A stretch of DNA of 56,582 bases. Source: Acidobacteriaceae bacterium. GTDB taxonomy: Bacteria; Acidobacteriota; Terriglobia; Terriglobales; Acidobacteriaceae. The position numbers were made by a program, and so were the translations under genes. The first letter of the stretch is position 1. The number at the start of each line of letters is the position of its first letter. The notes below the pieces were generated by a model. It did not search any database and was not told the DNA's origin. It saw only the letters and a list, made by a program, of their open reading frames with translations. Below are positions 1 to 8,389 of the stretch, piece by piece. The stretch is from assembly GCA_025352065.1 (NCBI GenBank), contig JANXUC010000141.1:1-56582 (forward strand), read 5' to 3'.

Positions 1-317
1 TCAAAGAAAATGGCATCGCCATCAGCAGGGACGGTCGTGGCCGATGGCGCGACAATGTTTTCGTCGAGCGGGTCTGGAAGTCCATCAAGTATGAAGAGGT
101 CTATCTCCACGCCTACGAGTCTGTGCATCAGGCCAGAACCTTGATCGGGAAGTACATCGAGTTCTACAACTCCATCCGTCCGCATTCCAGCCTGCAAGCG
201 CTCACGCCCGATCCGGTACACCTCAACCGCTGGCCAGAATCCTTGGCAGCATAAACCAAGAACAAGAACTTCCACTTAAGAAAGAACAAAAACTGTCCGA
301 ACAACCGGACCACCTCA
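1..317 (+). mobile_element. Right end of an IS3-family insertion sequence, cut by the window edge
   Basis: The first 254 bases encode the C-terminal part of an IS3-type transposase. About 55 bp after its stop codon comes a terminal-repeat-like stretch (roughly 290-317) that reads ctgtccgaacaaccggacca and then ends in cctca, as is usual for right ends of this IS family. The left end lies outside the window, so the target duplication and the exact boundary cannot be checked. The 317 boundary is an estimate. Confidence 0.65.
3..254 (+). CDS. IS3-family transposase OrfB, C-terminal 83 residues (partial)
   Basis: The open frame enters from the left edge and stops with TAA at 252-254. It reads as the end of an rve integrase-core domain. 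The motif RWRDNVFVERVWKSIKYE carries the last catalytic glutamate of the DDE triad, and FYNSIRPHSSL is the usual C-terminal signature of IS3 OrfB proteins. The enzyme cuts and joins DNA during copy-out paste-in transposition. No frameshift or stop is seen in the visible part, so it could belong to an intact element, but the N-terminal two thirds are outside the window. Confidence 0.85.
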   Translation, partial: KENGIAISRDGRGRWRDNVFVERVWKSIKYEEVYLHAYESVHQARTLIGKYIEFYNSIRPHSSLQALTPDPVHLNRWPESLAA

Positions 318-700
318 CCAGGGCGTTTGAATGTCGGGACCATCCCGGCAACAGACTGAACCCCAATTGCACCCAAATCCTCTGAGGCCTCAATCTATTT
401 CTGATGGTAATCGAGTATGTGGTGGGATTGCTCGCCGTGCTGCTCGGTCCCCGTACTTTCTGTTCCGGCGGCGATCTCAGCACTGAAGCATGATGACCAG
501 TATCGACGATTCGGGATAGGAAGGGCTTCGATGTTTCTATGTCCCGGTTCCCAGCCGTGCGCCGAAGTGGGCGCGGCGGTGTTGATCTATACGATTCAAG
601 ATTGAGTGGAATCGGAGGAGCGTCATCAAAGTCGTTGTACAAATACTGTACGAAACAAAAGGGCGTCAACCCAAATCACTGATTTTTATGGAGATGAAAG
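318..700. other. Non-coding scar between the IS end and the tmRNA/tRNA remnant
   Basis: No convincing gene is seen here. Short open frames on both strands have no recognisable domain and biased composition. Near the right side lies a pair of GTACAA-like boxes (637-653), listed separately, which also occurs near the other two tmRNA/tRNA scars. I read the stretch as degraded mobile-element DNA. Confidence 0.4.
637..653 (+). repeat. GTACAA-like box pair with 11-bp period, copy 1
   Basis: GTACAA at 637 is followed exactly 11 bp later by GTACGA at 648. The same arrangement occurs at 27502 and 48036. In each case a tmRNA/tRNA 3'-end fragment lies close by: about 104 bp to the right here, and 83-84 bp to the left in the other two copies. 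One helical turn of spacing fits paired protein-binding boxes, for example integrase arm sites or an operator. The function is inferred. Confidence 0.4.
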
Positions 701-720
701 CGGCGGGTTGGAGGCCGCCG
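701..720 (-). terminator. GC-rich hairpin behind the tmRNA/tRNA 3' end, copy 1
   Basis: CGGCGG (701-706) and CCGCCG (715-720) form a stem with an 8-nt loop. It lies just 3' of the orphan tmRNA/tRNA end read on the minus strand and matches in position the hairpin at 47871-47888. There is no clean T-run, so termination would be weak. It is probably the original terminator of the tmRNA/tRNA gene carried along in the displaced flank. Confidence 0.4.
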
Positions 721-756
721 TAACGCTTGCAAGATTCTGATAATAAACGAGATAGC

Positions 757-781
757 TGGTGGAGGAGGCGGGAGTTGAACC
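757..781 (-). pseudogene. Orphan 3' end of a tmRNA/tRNA gene (att-like remnant 1)
   Basis: On the minus strand this reads GGTTCAACTCCCGCC then TCCTCCACCA: the T-loop, the 3' side of the T-stem, the acceptor strand and an encoded CCA. The 5' half is missing, because the sequence upstream on that strand cannot pair with the T-stem or acceptor and lacks D and anticodon arms. The E. coli ssrA 3' end is very similar in form, so tmRNA is my preferred source, but a long-arm tRNA is possible. Site-specific elements integrate at such ends, and a lone 3' fragment is what a displaced attachment site leaves. Confidence 0.6.
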
Positions 782-870
782 TCTTCGAAGTGCCATGCCT
801 TGGACCCATGCTTAGCAACAGCGCCCGACGGTCCATGCGTTACCTGGTCACTCATAGCCACGTTCAGTGT

Positions 871-2478
871 TCAAGGGATTTCGGTCGCGGTCGCTGCGCG
901 GGAAGGAGCATTGGAATTCGCCGGGTGACGCGGAAACTTCAGATATGGCAGACGCACACCGTTGATTACAACCTGATCGGCGCGAATAGCGTCGGGTGCG
1001 GTGAAGCCCTGTGCGCCGCCGTTTGTAACGTAGTCATCCTGGTCTACGCCGTCGCCGCTCACTCCTAGGCCGCCTACCAAAATTCCATTCTTGTAGAGCG
1101 GTACGCTCCCAGGAAAAAAGACAACTCCATTTTGATTGGGATTCGTCGGCTGCGATCCTTGTGTACAAGGCTGTGCCAAGTCCGCAAGGAAGAGAGGGAA
1201 GAATGGCCCCGGTCCCGAGCCATCAATACCCGGAGGAAACCGGGGCTGCGCACCGAAGCCTAGGGTGCGATTAGTCACAGCAGTGCCCGAGGGAATTCCC
1301 GGCAGGTCGGGCGTGGCTGGAGGATTACTATAGAAGATCACGTTGCGGGCCTTAGCCACAGCTACATCAATGCTGAAGACAGTTGCGTCGGGCATACGGT
1401 GCAGGGCCAAGATGGTGCCGTCGAGGTCCGCGACGGCGATGGTCATGCGCGTCGGCGAACTGGCGGGTAAGCGGAGGACCGCGCGGGTGGCTTCGGCAGT
1501 CGCTACCGCTTGGCTAACGATGGTTGCAACCTCGCTCTGGGTCAGTCTGAACGTTCCAGCATTTGGTCCGACTAGGTCGTCGACCGGAGCCAGAGCTCCC
1601 GCTACAGGGCCGACGAGGTAGGTTCCAGTTGTGGATCCCGTGCCCACACCCGGGAGCGCCGTGGTTTGATTTACCAAGGGCAGAGCGATTCCGCCAATGA
1701 TCACAACTCCCGGCGGAGGGAGCTGTGCAGCGGTGGGGAGGAACCCGGAGACTGACGCTCCGGAAAATGCAGCGTACTCGGCAATGTCCGTAACGGAGCT
1801 GACGACGCCCACGCCACCGACGGCGTAGCCATTCTTGAAGAGCGGGACTCCACCGGGATTCACCGCGGTGGAGTTGCTATCGGATGTATCCAGTTTGCCG
1901 GTCAGGATTCCCAATCCTAGATTCGCGCCATTGATGGAACGGGCGGGCGGAACGCTTTTGCCTGGGAGGAAAGTTGCGTTGAGAGGACAGCCGCGGTTCG
2001 TGTTCTCGATTCCGTAAAGGTCAGCATTCGGAGCATCGGCGACACCTGGCGGGAAATGGATTCCACTAATAAAGCGGACGGTACGACTCGATATTGGCGC
2101 CTGATTGTTGCTGAAAAGAGCGGCTGTGCGCGCGAGCGCGACTGCCAGTTCGTTGGCATCCACCACCGCGCCGAAGTTTCCCAGGGAAGTTGTGGGGGCG
2201 GTCGGATTTCGGAACACAGCAAGGATATTCCCCACCCGGTCGGAAACCGCGATGGCGAGAGGCGCATTCGCGGACAGCGCCGCATTCTGCACTACGAGTT
2301 GAACGTCCGCCGCTGTGAGAGGGGCTTCCACGGGAGGAGGAGTTGTGACAGCGGGCGTGTGACCACCGCCGCAAGAGGTGCCATTGCATATAATAAGAAG
2401 AGCGGCGAAAAGGAGAAGGAGCGTGTTCGCGGGTAAATATCTCGCGCTCGTGGGACCGGATTGCGGACGGTAGGTCAT
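871..2478 (-). CDS. Putative lipoprotein with two DUF336 (GlcG/HbpS-like) domains
   Basis: The 535-residue product starts with a hydrophobic export signal (about residues 19-32) followed by GTSC at Cys36 and a proline- and threonine-rich linker, which suggests a lipoprotein. Two DUF336 units follow, at about 55-240 and 300-520. Each opens with a helix (LTAADVQLVV, LTQSEVATIV) and then a strand pattern such as MTIAVADLDGTILALHR. Members of this family bind or sense haem, or occur beside glycolate oxidase genes as GlcG. Tandem duplication in one exported protein is less usual. I chose the ATG at 2476-2478 because the 42 upstream residues of the longer frame do not look like a signal. It is transcribed away from the redox cluster, and no substrate can be named. 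Confidence 0.75.
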   Translation of the reverse strand: MTYRPQSGPTSARYLPANTLLLLFAALLIICNGTSCGGGHTPAVTTPPPVEAPLTAADVQLVVQNAALSANAPLAIAVSDRVGNILAVFRNPTAPTTSLGNFGAVVDANELAVALARTAALFSNNQAPISSRTVRFISGIHFPPGVADAPNADLYGIENTNRGCPLNATFLPGKSVPPARSINGANLGLGILTGKLDTSDSNSTAVNPGGVPLFKNGYAVGGVGVVSSVTDIAEYAAFSGASVSGFLPTAAQLPPPGVVIIGGIALPLVNQTTALPGVGTGSTTGTYLVGPVAGALAPVDDLVGPNAGTFRLTQSEVATIVSQAVATAEATRAVLRLPASSPTRMTIAVADLDGTILALHRMPDATVFSIDVAVAKARNVIFYSNPPATPDLPGIPSGTAVTNRTLGFGAQPRFPPGIDGSGPGPFFPLFLADLAQPCTQGSQPTNPNQNGVVFFPGSVPLYKNGILVGGLGVSGDGVDQDDYVTNGGAQGFTAPDAIRADQVVINGVRLPYLKFPRHPANSNAPSRAATATEIP

Positions 2479-2741
2479 TGGATATCGAAACGCAGCCGAC
2501 GGCTTCTGAAACCGCAGTCGGAGCACAACTGTCTGGTCCGAATGTAATACGGCGCGCCTGGAAGAGCCACCATACGGTGACTTTGGTGTAATCAAACTGG
2601 TCACCTAGGGGCTCAGTAACGTTGAACAATTCCTTGCGCTCTGGCAGAATTTCCTTCAGGGCAGCGGAGTTTTGGCGCATGCGGAAGCAAGAAAGATCTC
2701 AGCACTGGGAACGATAGATAGTGAAGAGAAGAGGACCACTC

Positions 2742-3557
2742 GTGACATTTATACAGCGTTACCTTGCAGTTACCTTGTGCTTGTTGATTTCGCCGGTACC
2801 CGCCGTGCTTGCTGCCCCTGCGGATACGCAGCCTGCAGGTCAGATCAACGCATTGATCCCAGCCGCTACGCTGAACGCCAAGACGGCGAAGGCCAAGGAC
2901 TTGCTGCAATGGAACGATCTGCTCAAGACACAGCACACGGGCCGTCTACGTGTCGGGCTGACGGACGGTTCCATGCTGAGCCTGGGATCGGATAGCGAAC
3001 TCAAGGTTGTGCAGCACGACACGGCCACGCAACAAACCGCACTGGAAATGAATTTTGGCAAGATCCGTAGCCAAGTGGTAAAGGTTACACAGCCTGGTGG
3101 CAAGTTTGAAGTGAAGACGCCGAATGCGGTTATCGGCGTTATCGGCACTGATTTCTACGTTGGCTACTCGAATGGTCAAACGACTGTGATCTGCTATACC
3201 GGAAAGGTTTGGGTTTTGCCGTCGGGAAACGCTAAGGTCGACAGGAAGCCAGCGGAAGCGAGTGCTGCCGAGGGAACGATTTTGGTTAGTGCCGGACAGA
3301 TGGTCGTTATTAGCGACGCGCCTCCGGTCGCGGGCTACCAGTCCGGTCCCACGCCGCGGATGGTGCAGCAGACCAGCATCGAAGCGACCGATACGCAGCC
3401 TCCTCCTGGCGTGGCGGCTCATGCGCCAGCTCATATTTTGCGCTACGTACTTCTCGGCACTGGTATTGTTGGAGCGCTAGCGGGCGCAGCTTTCGGTGCA
3501 ATTGCGGCGACCCGCAAATCAAAGCGGTGTAATCCAAAGACTGGCCAGTGCGGTTAG
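2742..3557 (+). CDS. FecR-domain exported or membrane protein
   Basis: The 271-residue product has a signal sequence (about 7-24), a FecR domain in the middle (about 60-150, with GRLRVGLTDGSMLSLGSDS and TPNAVIGVIGTDFYVG) and a hydrophobic glycine/alanine-rich segment near the C-terminus (about 235-260) followed by a basic tail. FecR domains sit in the periplasm and pass signals to partners. The C-terminal anchor suggests membrane attachment rather than secretion. The GTG at 2742 is preferred because AGAAGAGGA lies 7 nt upstream; a GTG at 2721 in the same frame has no ribosome-binding site. The gene is 91 bp upstream of a CHASE2 adenylate cyclase, a pairing seen in other bacteria. A role as its periplasmic partner is inference. 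Confidence 0.8.
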   Translation: MTFIQRYLAVTLCLLISPVPAVLAAPADTQPAGQINALIPAATLNAKTAKAKDLLQWNDLLKTQHTGRLRVGLTDGSMLSLGSDSELKVVQHDTATQQTALEMNFGKIRSQVVKVTQPGGKFEVKTPNAVIGVIGTDFYVGYSNGQTTVICYTGKVWVLPSGNAKVDRKPAEASAAEGTILVSAGQMVVISDAPPVAGYQSGPTPRMVQQTSIEATDTQPPPGVAAHAPAHILRYVLLGTGIVGALAGAAFGAIAATRKSKRCNPKTGQCG

Positions 3558-3560
3558 ATT

Positions 3561-3595
3561 TTTGCCAACCACTCGTTAGAGGCAGGTTTGGCAAA
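3561..3595 (+). promoter_or_regulatory. Intergenic hairpin between the FecR and cyclase genes
   Basis: TTTGCCAA (3561-3568) pairs perfectly with TTGGCAAA (3588-3595), with two further G-C pairs across a one-base bulge. It begins only 3 nt after the FecR stop codon and has no T-run on the plus strand after the stem. It could slow read-through into the cyclase gene or protect the upstream mRNA. Confidence 0.4.
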
Positions 3596-3648
3596 GCCAG
3601 AATCAATCGTGACGTGAGGTTGCACGGACGCGGAGGTAGAAGTTCACC

Positions 3649-6009
3649 ATGACACCTCCGCAAGAGCACTGGTCACGATGGCTGGGCCGGGTTTCCACCC
3701 GACAGGTTGATCTTGCCATTGCCGTTCTGGTGACTATTGCAGGTCTTCTGCTGTTCGCGTTTGCTGGCATCGGAGGCAGCCGCCGCGCGGGCTTCCGTTT
3801 TCTTCAGAACATTGAGCAGCGCTCCCTCGATCTGCGTTTTGAGCTGCGCGGCCAGCGCCCGCACGATGATCGCGTGGTCATCGTTGGAATCGACGAGAAA
3901 ACGCTGCAAGCCACCGGTTCCTATCCACTTCCACGGAACCGCTATGCCGCGCTCGTCGACCGTTTCAGTGCGGGAGGTGCGCGTGTTGTGGCCTTCGACG
4001 CCACCTTCCCGACGCCCGAGAGTAATTCTGCCTGGCAGGCGCTCCAGACCTTGCAGCAAGGCTCAGGCCCGAATGTGCCGCTTCCGGTCAGAAAGAAGAT
4101 TCTCGAACTGAAGAGAGCCAGTGATCAGGATGCTGCTTTTGCCGAATCGTTGAAGCGTTCTGGCACCGTCGTCTTGGGACATGTGTTTCTGAATGCGGAA
4201 CGAGCAAGAGCCAACGATCCTAAGGCGGCCGAGGACTACTTCAATATTGTCTGGGCCAAAGTATTCCCGCAGGTCCTGAAAGTCAAATCGAAAGACGGGC
4301 GCGATTTCGATCTCGGCAAGGCGTGGGTGGAACATGGAGGAACGGTGGCTGCCGGGGTCGAAGCGAACATCGCGAAACTGGCGGAATCAGCGGCTTCCTA
4401 TGGGTTCATCGATATCAATCCAGACCCCGATGGCACGCTGCGACACGCGCTGCTCATTGTACGGTATCAGGACCAAGACTTCTTCCCATCCCTGGCGCTG
4501 CAATCCATTCGGGAGTACGAAAGCATCCCGGATCAAGAGATCAAGGCGTTCATCTCCGAGAACGGTTTGGAGCGGATTCAATTCGGGCGCCACCTGATTG
4601 AGCGTTGCCGTGACGGCACAGCGCTCATCAACTATGTTGGTCCTTACGGCTCGTATGCGCACTACTCCATGTCGGACGTAATCAGTGGAGCAGTTCCTGC
4701 GGGCACATTCAATGGCAAAATCGTGCTGATGGGCGCCACCGCTATCGGCATCGGCGATTTGCGCAATACGCCGTTCCAAAATGGTGGCACCCCATACATG
4801 GGCGTGGAAGTTCATGCCAACATCATCGACAACCTGCTGCACAGCGGCGAGACAGGCCGCAGCTTCCTAACGCGCGGTTTCCGCGAAGAAGCGACCGACG
4901 CTGGTTTTATCCTGCTGTTTGGCACCGTGTTCGGATTCTGGTTCAGCCGCGTCAAACCCCTGTATTCGACGCTCTCCCTGGTGGTGGCGCTGGCGGCATT
5001 TTCGTGGTTTGTGTATTTCAGCTTTGCGCACTGGGGACAGTGGCTTAGTTTCGTAATTCCCGCAGGAACGCTGGTCGCAAATTATGCCGCTATCACCAGC
5101 TTCCGCATGGTCTTTGAGGAACGCGAAAAGCGGAAGATCCGCAAGACATTTTCGCAATACCTGTCTCCTGGCGTGATCGCCCTCATCGAGAAAAACCCAC
5201 AAAAATACATTCGGCCCGGCGGAGAGACCAAGGAACTCACGGTAATGTTCAGCGACATCCGCGATTTCACCACGCTTTCGGAAGGGCTGACCGCGGACGA
5301 ACTCGTACATTTGCTCAACGAATACCTGGGTGCCATGACCGATACGCTCTTTCGCAATCTGGGGACCTTGGACAAGTACATTGGCGACGCAATCATGGCA
5401 TTCTGGGGATCGCCGTACCCGCAGGAAGATCATGCTCTGAGCGCGTGCAACTGCGCCCTTGAGATGATTCGCGTGTTAGAACAGCTCAATAAGAAATGGC
5501 AGGCGGAAGGCCGACGCCAAATTGCTATCGGAGTCGGGCTGAATACCGGGCCCGTGAACGTCGGCAACATGGGATCGAACAAACGTCTTGCTTGGACGGT
5601 GATGGGCGACAATGTGAATCTGGCGTCCCGTCTGGAAGGCCTGACGCGGCAGTACAACGTGAAGATCGTAATTGGCGAGGGAACCTGGCGGCAGGTAGAA
5701 AAAAAGTATGTGGGACGCGAACTGGACAAGATTCGCGTGAAAGGAAAGTTGCAGCCCGTCAACATTTATGAGCTGATCGATGTGGCTGCGGAGAGATCGA
5801 AATACGAAGCTCTGCTTGCGGGCTTCGACTATGCCATGCGGACTTACCGTGAGCAAAAATGGAGCGAATCTACTATCCTGTTCAGCCAACTCGCGGAGAC
5901 GTTCCCGGAAGATGGTCCGACGCAGGTTTTCCTGCGACGGGCGCGCGAATTCGCAGAAACGCCTCCCCCAGCGGGCTGGGATGGGGTGTACGTCATGAAA
6001 ACGAAATGA
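3649..6009 (+). CDS. CHASE2-domain class III adenylate cyclase
   Basis: The 786-residue protein has an N-terminal membrane segment (about 22-40), an extracytoplasmic CHASE2 sensor (about 55-400), three more membrane segments (about 418-490) and a cytoplasmic class III cyclase domain (about 530-700). The metal-binding aspartates are Asp536 in FSDIRDF and Asp580 in KYIGDAIMAFWG. Lys576 and the Thr of TVMGDNVNLASR fit ATP rather than GTP as substrate. The transition-state Asn and Arg are in the same motif. A 75-residue helical tail follows. The protein should make cAMP in response to an outside or membrane signal. The only obvious cyclic-nucleotide-binding protein in the window is the iron-sulfur protein at 14478-16655, which makes this gene a plausible regulator of that complex. 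Confidence 0.93.
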   Translation: MTPPQEHWSRWLGRVSTRQVDLAIAVLVTIAGLLLFAFAGIGGSRRAGFRFLQNIEQRSLDLRFELRGQRPHDDRVVIVGIDEKTLQATGSYPLPRNRYAALVDRFSAGGARVVAFDATFPTPESNSAWQALQTLQQGSGPNVPLPVRKKILELKRASDQDAAFAESLKRSGTVVLGHVFLNAERARANDPKAAEDYFNIVWAKVFPQVLKVKSKDGRDFDLGKAWVEHGGTVAAGVEANIAKLAESAASYGFIDINPDPDGTLRHALLIVRYQDQDFFPSLALQSIREYESIPDQEIKAFISENGLERIQFGRHLIERCRDGTALINYVGPYGSYAHYSMSDVISGAVPAGTFNGKIVLMGATAIGIGDLRNTPFQNGGTPYMGVEVHANIIDNLLHSGETGRSFLTRGFREEATDAGFILLFGTVFGFWFSRVKPLYSTLSLVVALAAFSWFVYFSFAHWGQWLSFVIPAGTLVANYAAITSFRMVFEEREKRKIRKTFSQYLSPGVIALIEKNPQKYIRPGGETKELTVMFSDIRDFTTLSEGLTADELVHLLNEYLGAMTDTLFRNLGTLDKYIGDAIMAFWGSPYPQEDHALSACNCALEMIRVLEQLNKKWQAEGRRQIAIGVGLNTGPVNVGNMGSNKRLAWTVMGDNVNLASRLEGLTRQYNVKIVIGEGTWRQVEKKYVGRELDKIRVKGKLQPVNIYELIDVAAERSKYEALLAGFDYAMRTYREQKWSESTILFSQLAETFPEDGPTQVFLRRAREFAETPPPAGWDGVYVMKTK

Positions 6010-6149
6010 TGGCCCCTTACTTTTTGAACCTGCCCGAAAGGTGTAAATGAACTGCACCCGTTAACGGATTCAAGTCCTCCCCCGCAGGTGCCTTGTATGC
6101 AGGCAATGGCTATGGTACGAAGAAGGAGTCTCTCTTTGGAAGGTGGCGA

Positions 6150-8387
6150 TTGCGGACAGGCCGACGTGTGCGTGGATGGTATCGCGGCGGCTGGCTGGTA
6201 ATTTTTGGCTTGGCGTGGTGGTTACTGTTTTTTCCAACGCGGATTGTGGCGCTGGCACCCATCTCGGTCGTAGGTCAGCAGATCGGTGAACAAGAGCGTG
6301 GCAATCCGACTATCGTTGAGCAAAGTTCGTCCCTTCGCCGGATTCCGGAACATACTCTCTCGGCTGCGGCAGTTCTTCAGGGTGTAGTTCGCGATCAGTA
6401 TGGGCGCGCCGTTCCCGGAGCCTCTCTCGAACTTGCTCTTGTTGGCGGACCAGGCTACGCCACGGGTACCGATGTCGAAGGAATTTTCCGCCTGCGTGGG
6501 ATTCGCCTCGGTCGATATGAACTCAAGATCATGTGCGAAGGCTTTCAAGCGTTGGGAATTTCGGATCTCGATTTGAACAGTCCCCACTCGTTTGCTATCG
6601 AACTCACAATGCAGTCGCTCAACGCGCCGACATGGCAAGGCAATTCCGGGTCTGGTCTGCCAGGGGCTGAACGGATGCCACCTCTAGAAATTGTCCCAGG
6701 AGAACCCTATCCGGGATTACGCAGTCCTTCCAGCGAAGCAGCGGAGCCTGCACCGGAGGAGATTCCACCCGCGTCCGCGAATTTTTCTCCTACGCCGGAT
6801 CGCTGGGATATCGCCTTGCCCGAATGGCAGCGTTATGAGAAGCAGCGAGACGTCCCTTTCGTGACGGGGCATTGGTACGATCCTTTCAATCGCAATAAGC
6901 TCAAAGGCGACTACCCGATCTTTGGGCAACGTTGGTTTTTCAATTTTACCGGCACGAGTGAAACTGGATTCGAAGGGCGCCGTTTACCGGTGCCGAGCGG
7001 ACTCGACTCGGTGAACCGGGGCGAGAGCGGCTTTTTTGGCCGCGGTGAGCAGATTTTTGCCTCCGAGAACCTGCGACTCTCCTTCGATCTGTTTCGCGGC
7101 GATACCAGTTTTCGTCCAGTGGACTTTCGCATTCGCTTCACGCCGGAAGTAAGCTTGAACTTTCTACAGGCGCGCGAGCGGGGGATCGTGAACGTTGATC
7201 CGCGTAAGGGCACGACTCGCTTCGATACGCACATCGGATTGCAGGAAGGCTTCGTCGAAGCCAAGCTGCACGATCTTGGTCCTAGCTATGACTTTGTTTC
7301 TGTCCGCGCTGGCATTCAGCAGTTCAACAGCGATTTTCGCGGCTTTCTATTCTCCGAGGAGCAGCCCGGTGTGCGTATCTTCGGCAACCTTCGCTCCAAC
7401 CGTTATGCCTACAACGCGGCCTGGTTTTATTTCCTGGAAAAGAACACCAATAGCGGTCTCAACACGTTCCAAAAACGGCAACAGCAGGTCTACTTGGCGA
7501 ACCTGTACATTCAAGACTTCCTCGCCAAGGGCTATACAGCGCAATTCAGTTTCCACTTCAACCGCGATTACGGCGGCATTCACTACGATGACAATGGCTT
7601 TCTGGTGCGACCAGCTCCTGTGGGAGGTGTGATCAACGGAAAGATTAACACGCACAACATCCATGCGTACTACCTGGGCTGGACCGGCAACGGACATATT
7701 GGCCGCATCAATGTGAGCAATGCTTTCTACCAAGCCTTGGGGCAGGATGACTTCAACGCCATCGCTGGCCGACGTGTGGACATCAACGCGCGCATGGGTG
7801 CGCTGGAACTCTCCGTGGACAAAGACTGGGTGCGGTATCGGGCGTCGGTCTTTTATGCCACGGGTGATTCCAGCAATCGCTCGGGGTCGTCCCGCAGGGA
7901 CGGCACGGCGCATGGTTTTGATTCCATCGTGGATAACACGCACTTTGCAGGCGGCGATTTCAGCTTTTGGGACAGCGAAGGCATCCGGCTGACGGGGACA
8001 GGCGTGGGGCTGGTCAGTCCGGGCAGTCTACTGCCCAGCTTACGATCCAATAAAGAAGAAGGTCAGGCGAACTTCGTGAATCCGGGACTCATGCTGTTTA
8101 ATCTCGGTGTGGATTTTATCCTCACGCCGAAGCTTCGGACGTTTGTGAACGCGAACTACTTGCGCTTTGATCGCACCGAATCGCTGGAACTGTTGTTATT
8201 CCAAAACCATATTCGACATGGAATTGGAACTGATTTCGGTGCGGGCGTGGAATACCGTCCGCCACTGAGCGAAAACATCGTGATTCGCGGCGGCGCTTCA
8301 GCGCTGGTGCCCGGCCAAGGCTTCAAAGATATCTACAACGGGCGAACGCTTCTCTCCCTCTTCGCGAATGTGAAGTTTCAATTCTGA
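6150..8387 (+). CDS. Outer-membrane beta-barrel-like protein with carboxypeptidase-regulatory domain
   Basis: The product begins with a basic N-terminus and a hydrophobic signal segment ([14 protein letters not shown]). It then has a carboxypeptidase-regulatory-like beta-sandwich ([21 protein letters not shown]), a proline-rich linker, and about 480 residues of alternating polar and hydrophobic strands with frequent aromatic ends that finish in FANVKFQF, the C-terminal aromatic typical of outer-membrane barrels. TTG at 6150 is preferred because GGAAGG lies 6 nt upstream; a TTG at 6093 is in frame but gives a long basic extension. The stop codon is 2 nt before the ATG of the multihaem cytochrome gene, so the two are probably co-translated. 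This arrangement resembles porin-cytochrome conduits, although the barrel does not resemble MtrB or a known Geobacter porin that I can name. Confidence 0.7.
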   Translation: MRTGRRVRGWYRGGWLVIFGLAWWLLFFPTRIVALAPISVVGQQIGEQERGNPTIVEQSSSLRRIPEHTLSAAAVLQGVVRDQYGRAVPGASLELALVGGPGYATGTDVEGIFRLRGIRLGRYELKIMCEGFQALGISDLDLNSPHSFAIELTMQSLNAPTWQGNSGSGLPGAERMPPLEIVPGEPYPGLRSPSSEAAEPAPEEIPPASANFSPTPDRWDIALPEWQRYEKQRDVPFVTGHWYDPFNRNKLKGDYPIFGQRWFFNFTGTSETGFEGRRLPVPSGLDSVNRGESGFFGRGEQIFASENLRLSFDLFRGDTSFRPVDFRIRFTPEVSLNFLQARERGIVNVDPRKGTTRFDTHIGLQEGFVEAKLHDLGPSYDFVSVRAGIQQFNSDFRGFLFSEEQPGVRIFGNLRSNRYAYNAAWFYFLEKNTNSGLNTFQKRQQQVYLANLYIQDFLAKGYTAQFSFHFNRDYGGIHYDDNGFLVRPAPVGGVINGKINTHNIHAYYLGWTGNGHIGRINVSNAFYQALGQDDFNAIAGRRVDINARMGALELSVDKDWVRYRASVFYATGDSSNRSGSSRRDGTAHGFDSIVDNTHFAGGDFSFWDSEGIRLTGTGVGLVSPGSLLPSLRSNKEEGQANFVNPGLMLFNLGVDFILTPKLRTFVNANYLRFDRTESLELLLFQNHIRHGIGTDFGAGVEYRPPLSENIVIRGGASALVPGQGFKDIYNGRTLLSLFANVKFQF

Positions 8388-8389
8388 GT

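Noticed and set aside
223-669. 148-codon minus-strand frame
   Set aside because: It runs across the IS end and non-coding scar and has no recognisable domain.
757-850. A complete tRNA or tmRNA gene at the first scar
   Set aside because: Only the 3' strand of the T-arm and acceptor is present. The bases that should pair with them, and the D and anticodon arms, are missing.
727-1068. Open frame with WWRRRELNL
   Set aside because: This is a translation of the tmRNA/tRNA 3' end, a well-known source of spurious proteins, and the rest lies antisense to the DUF336 gene.
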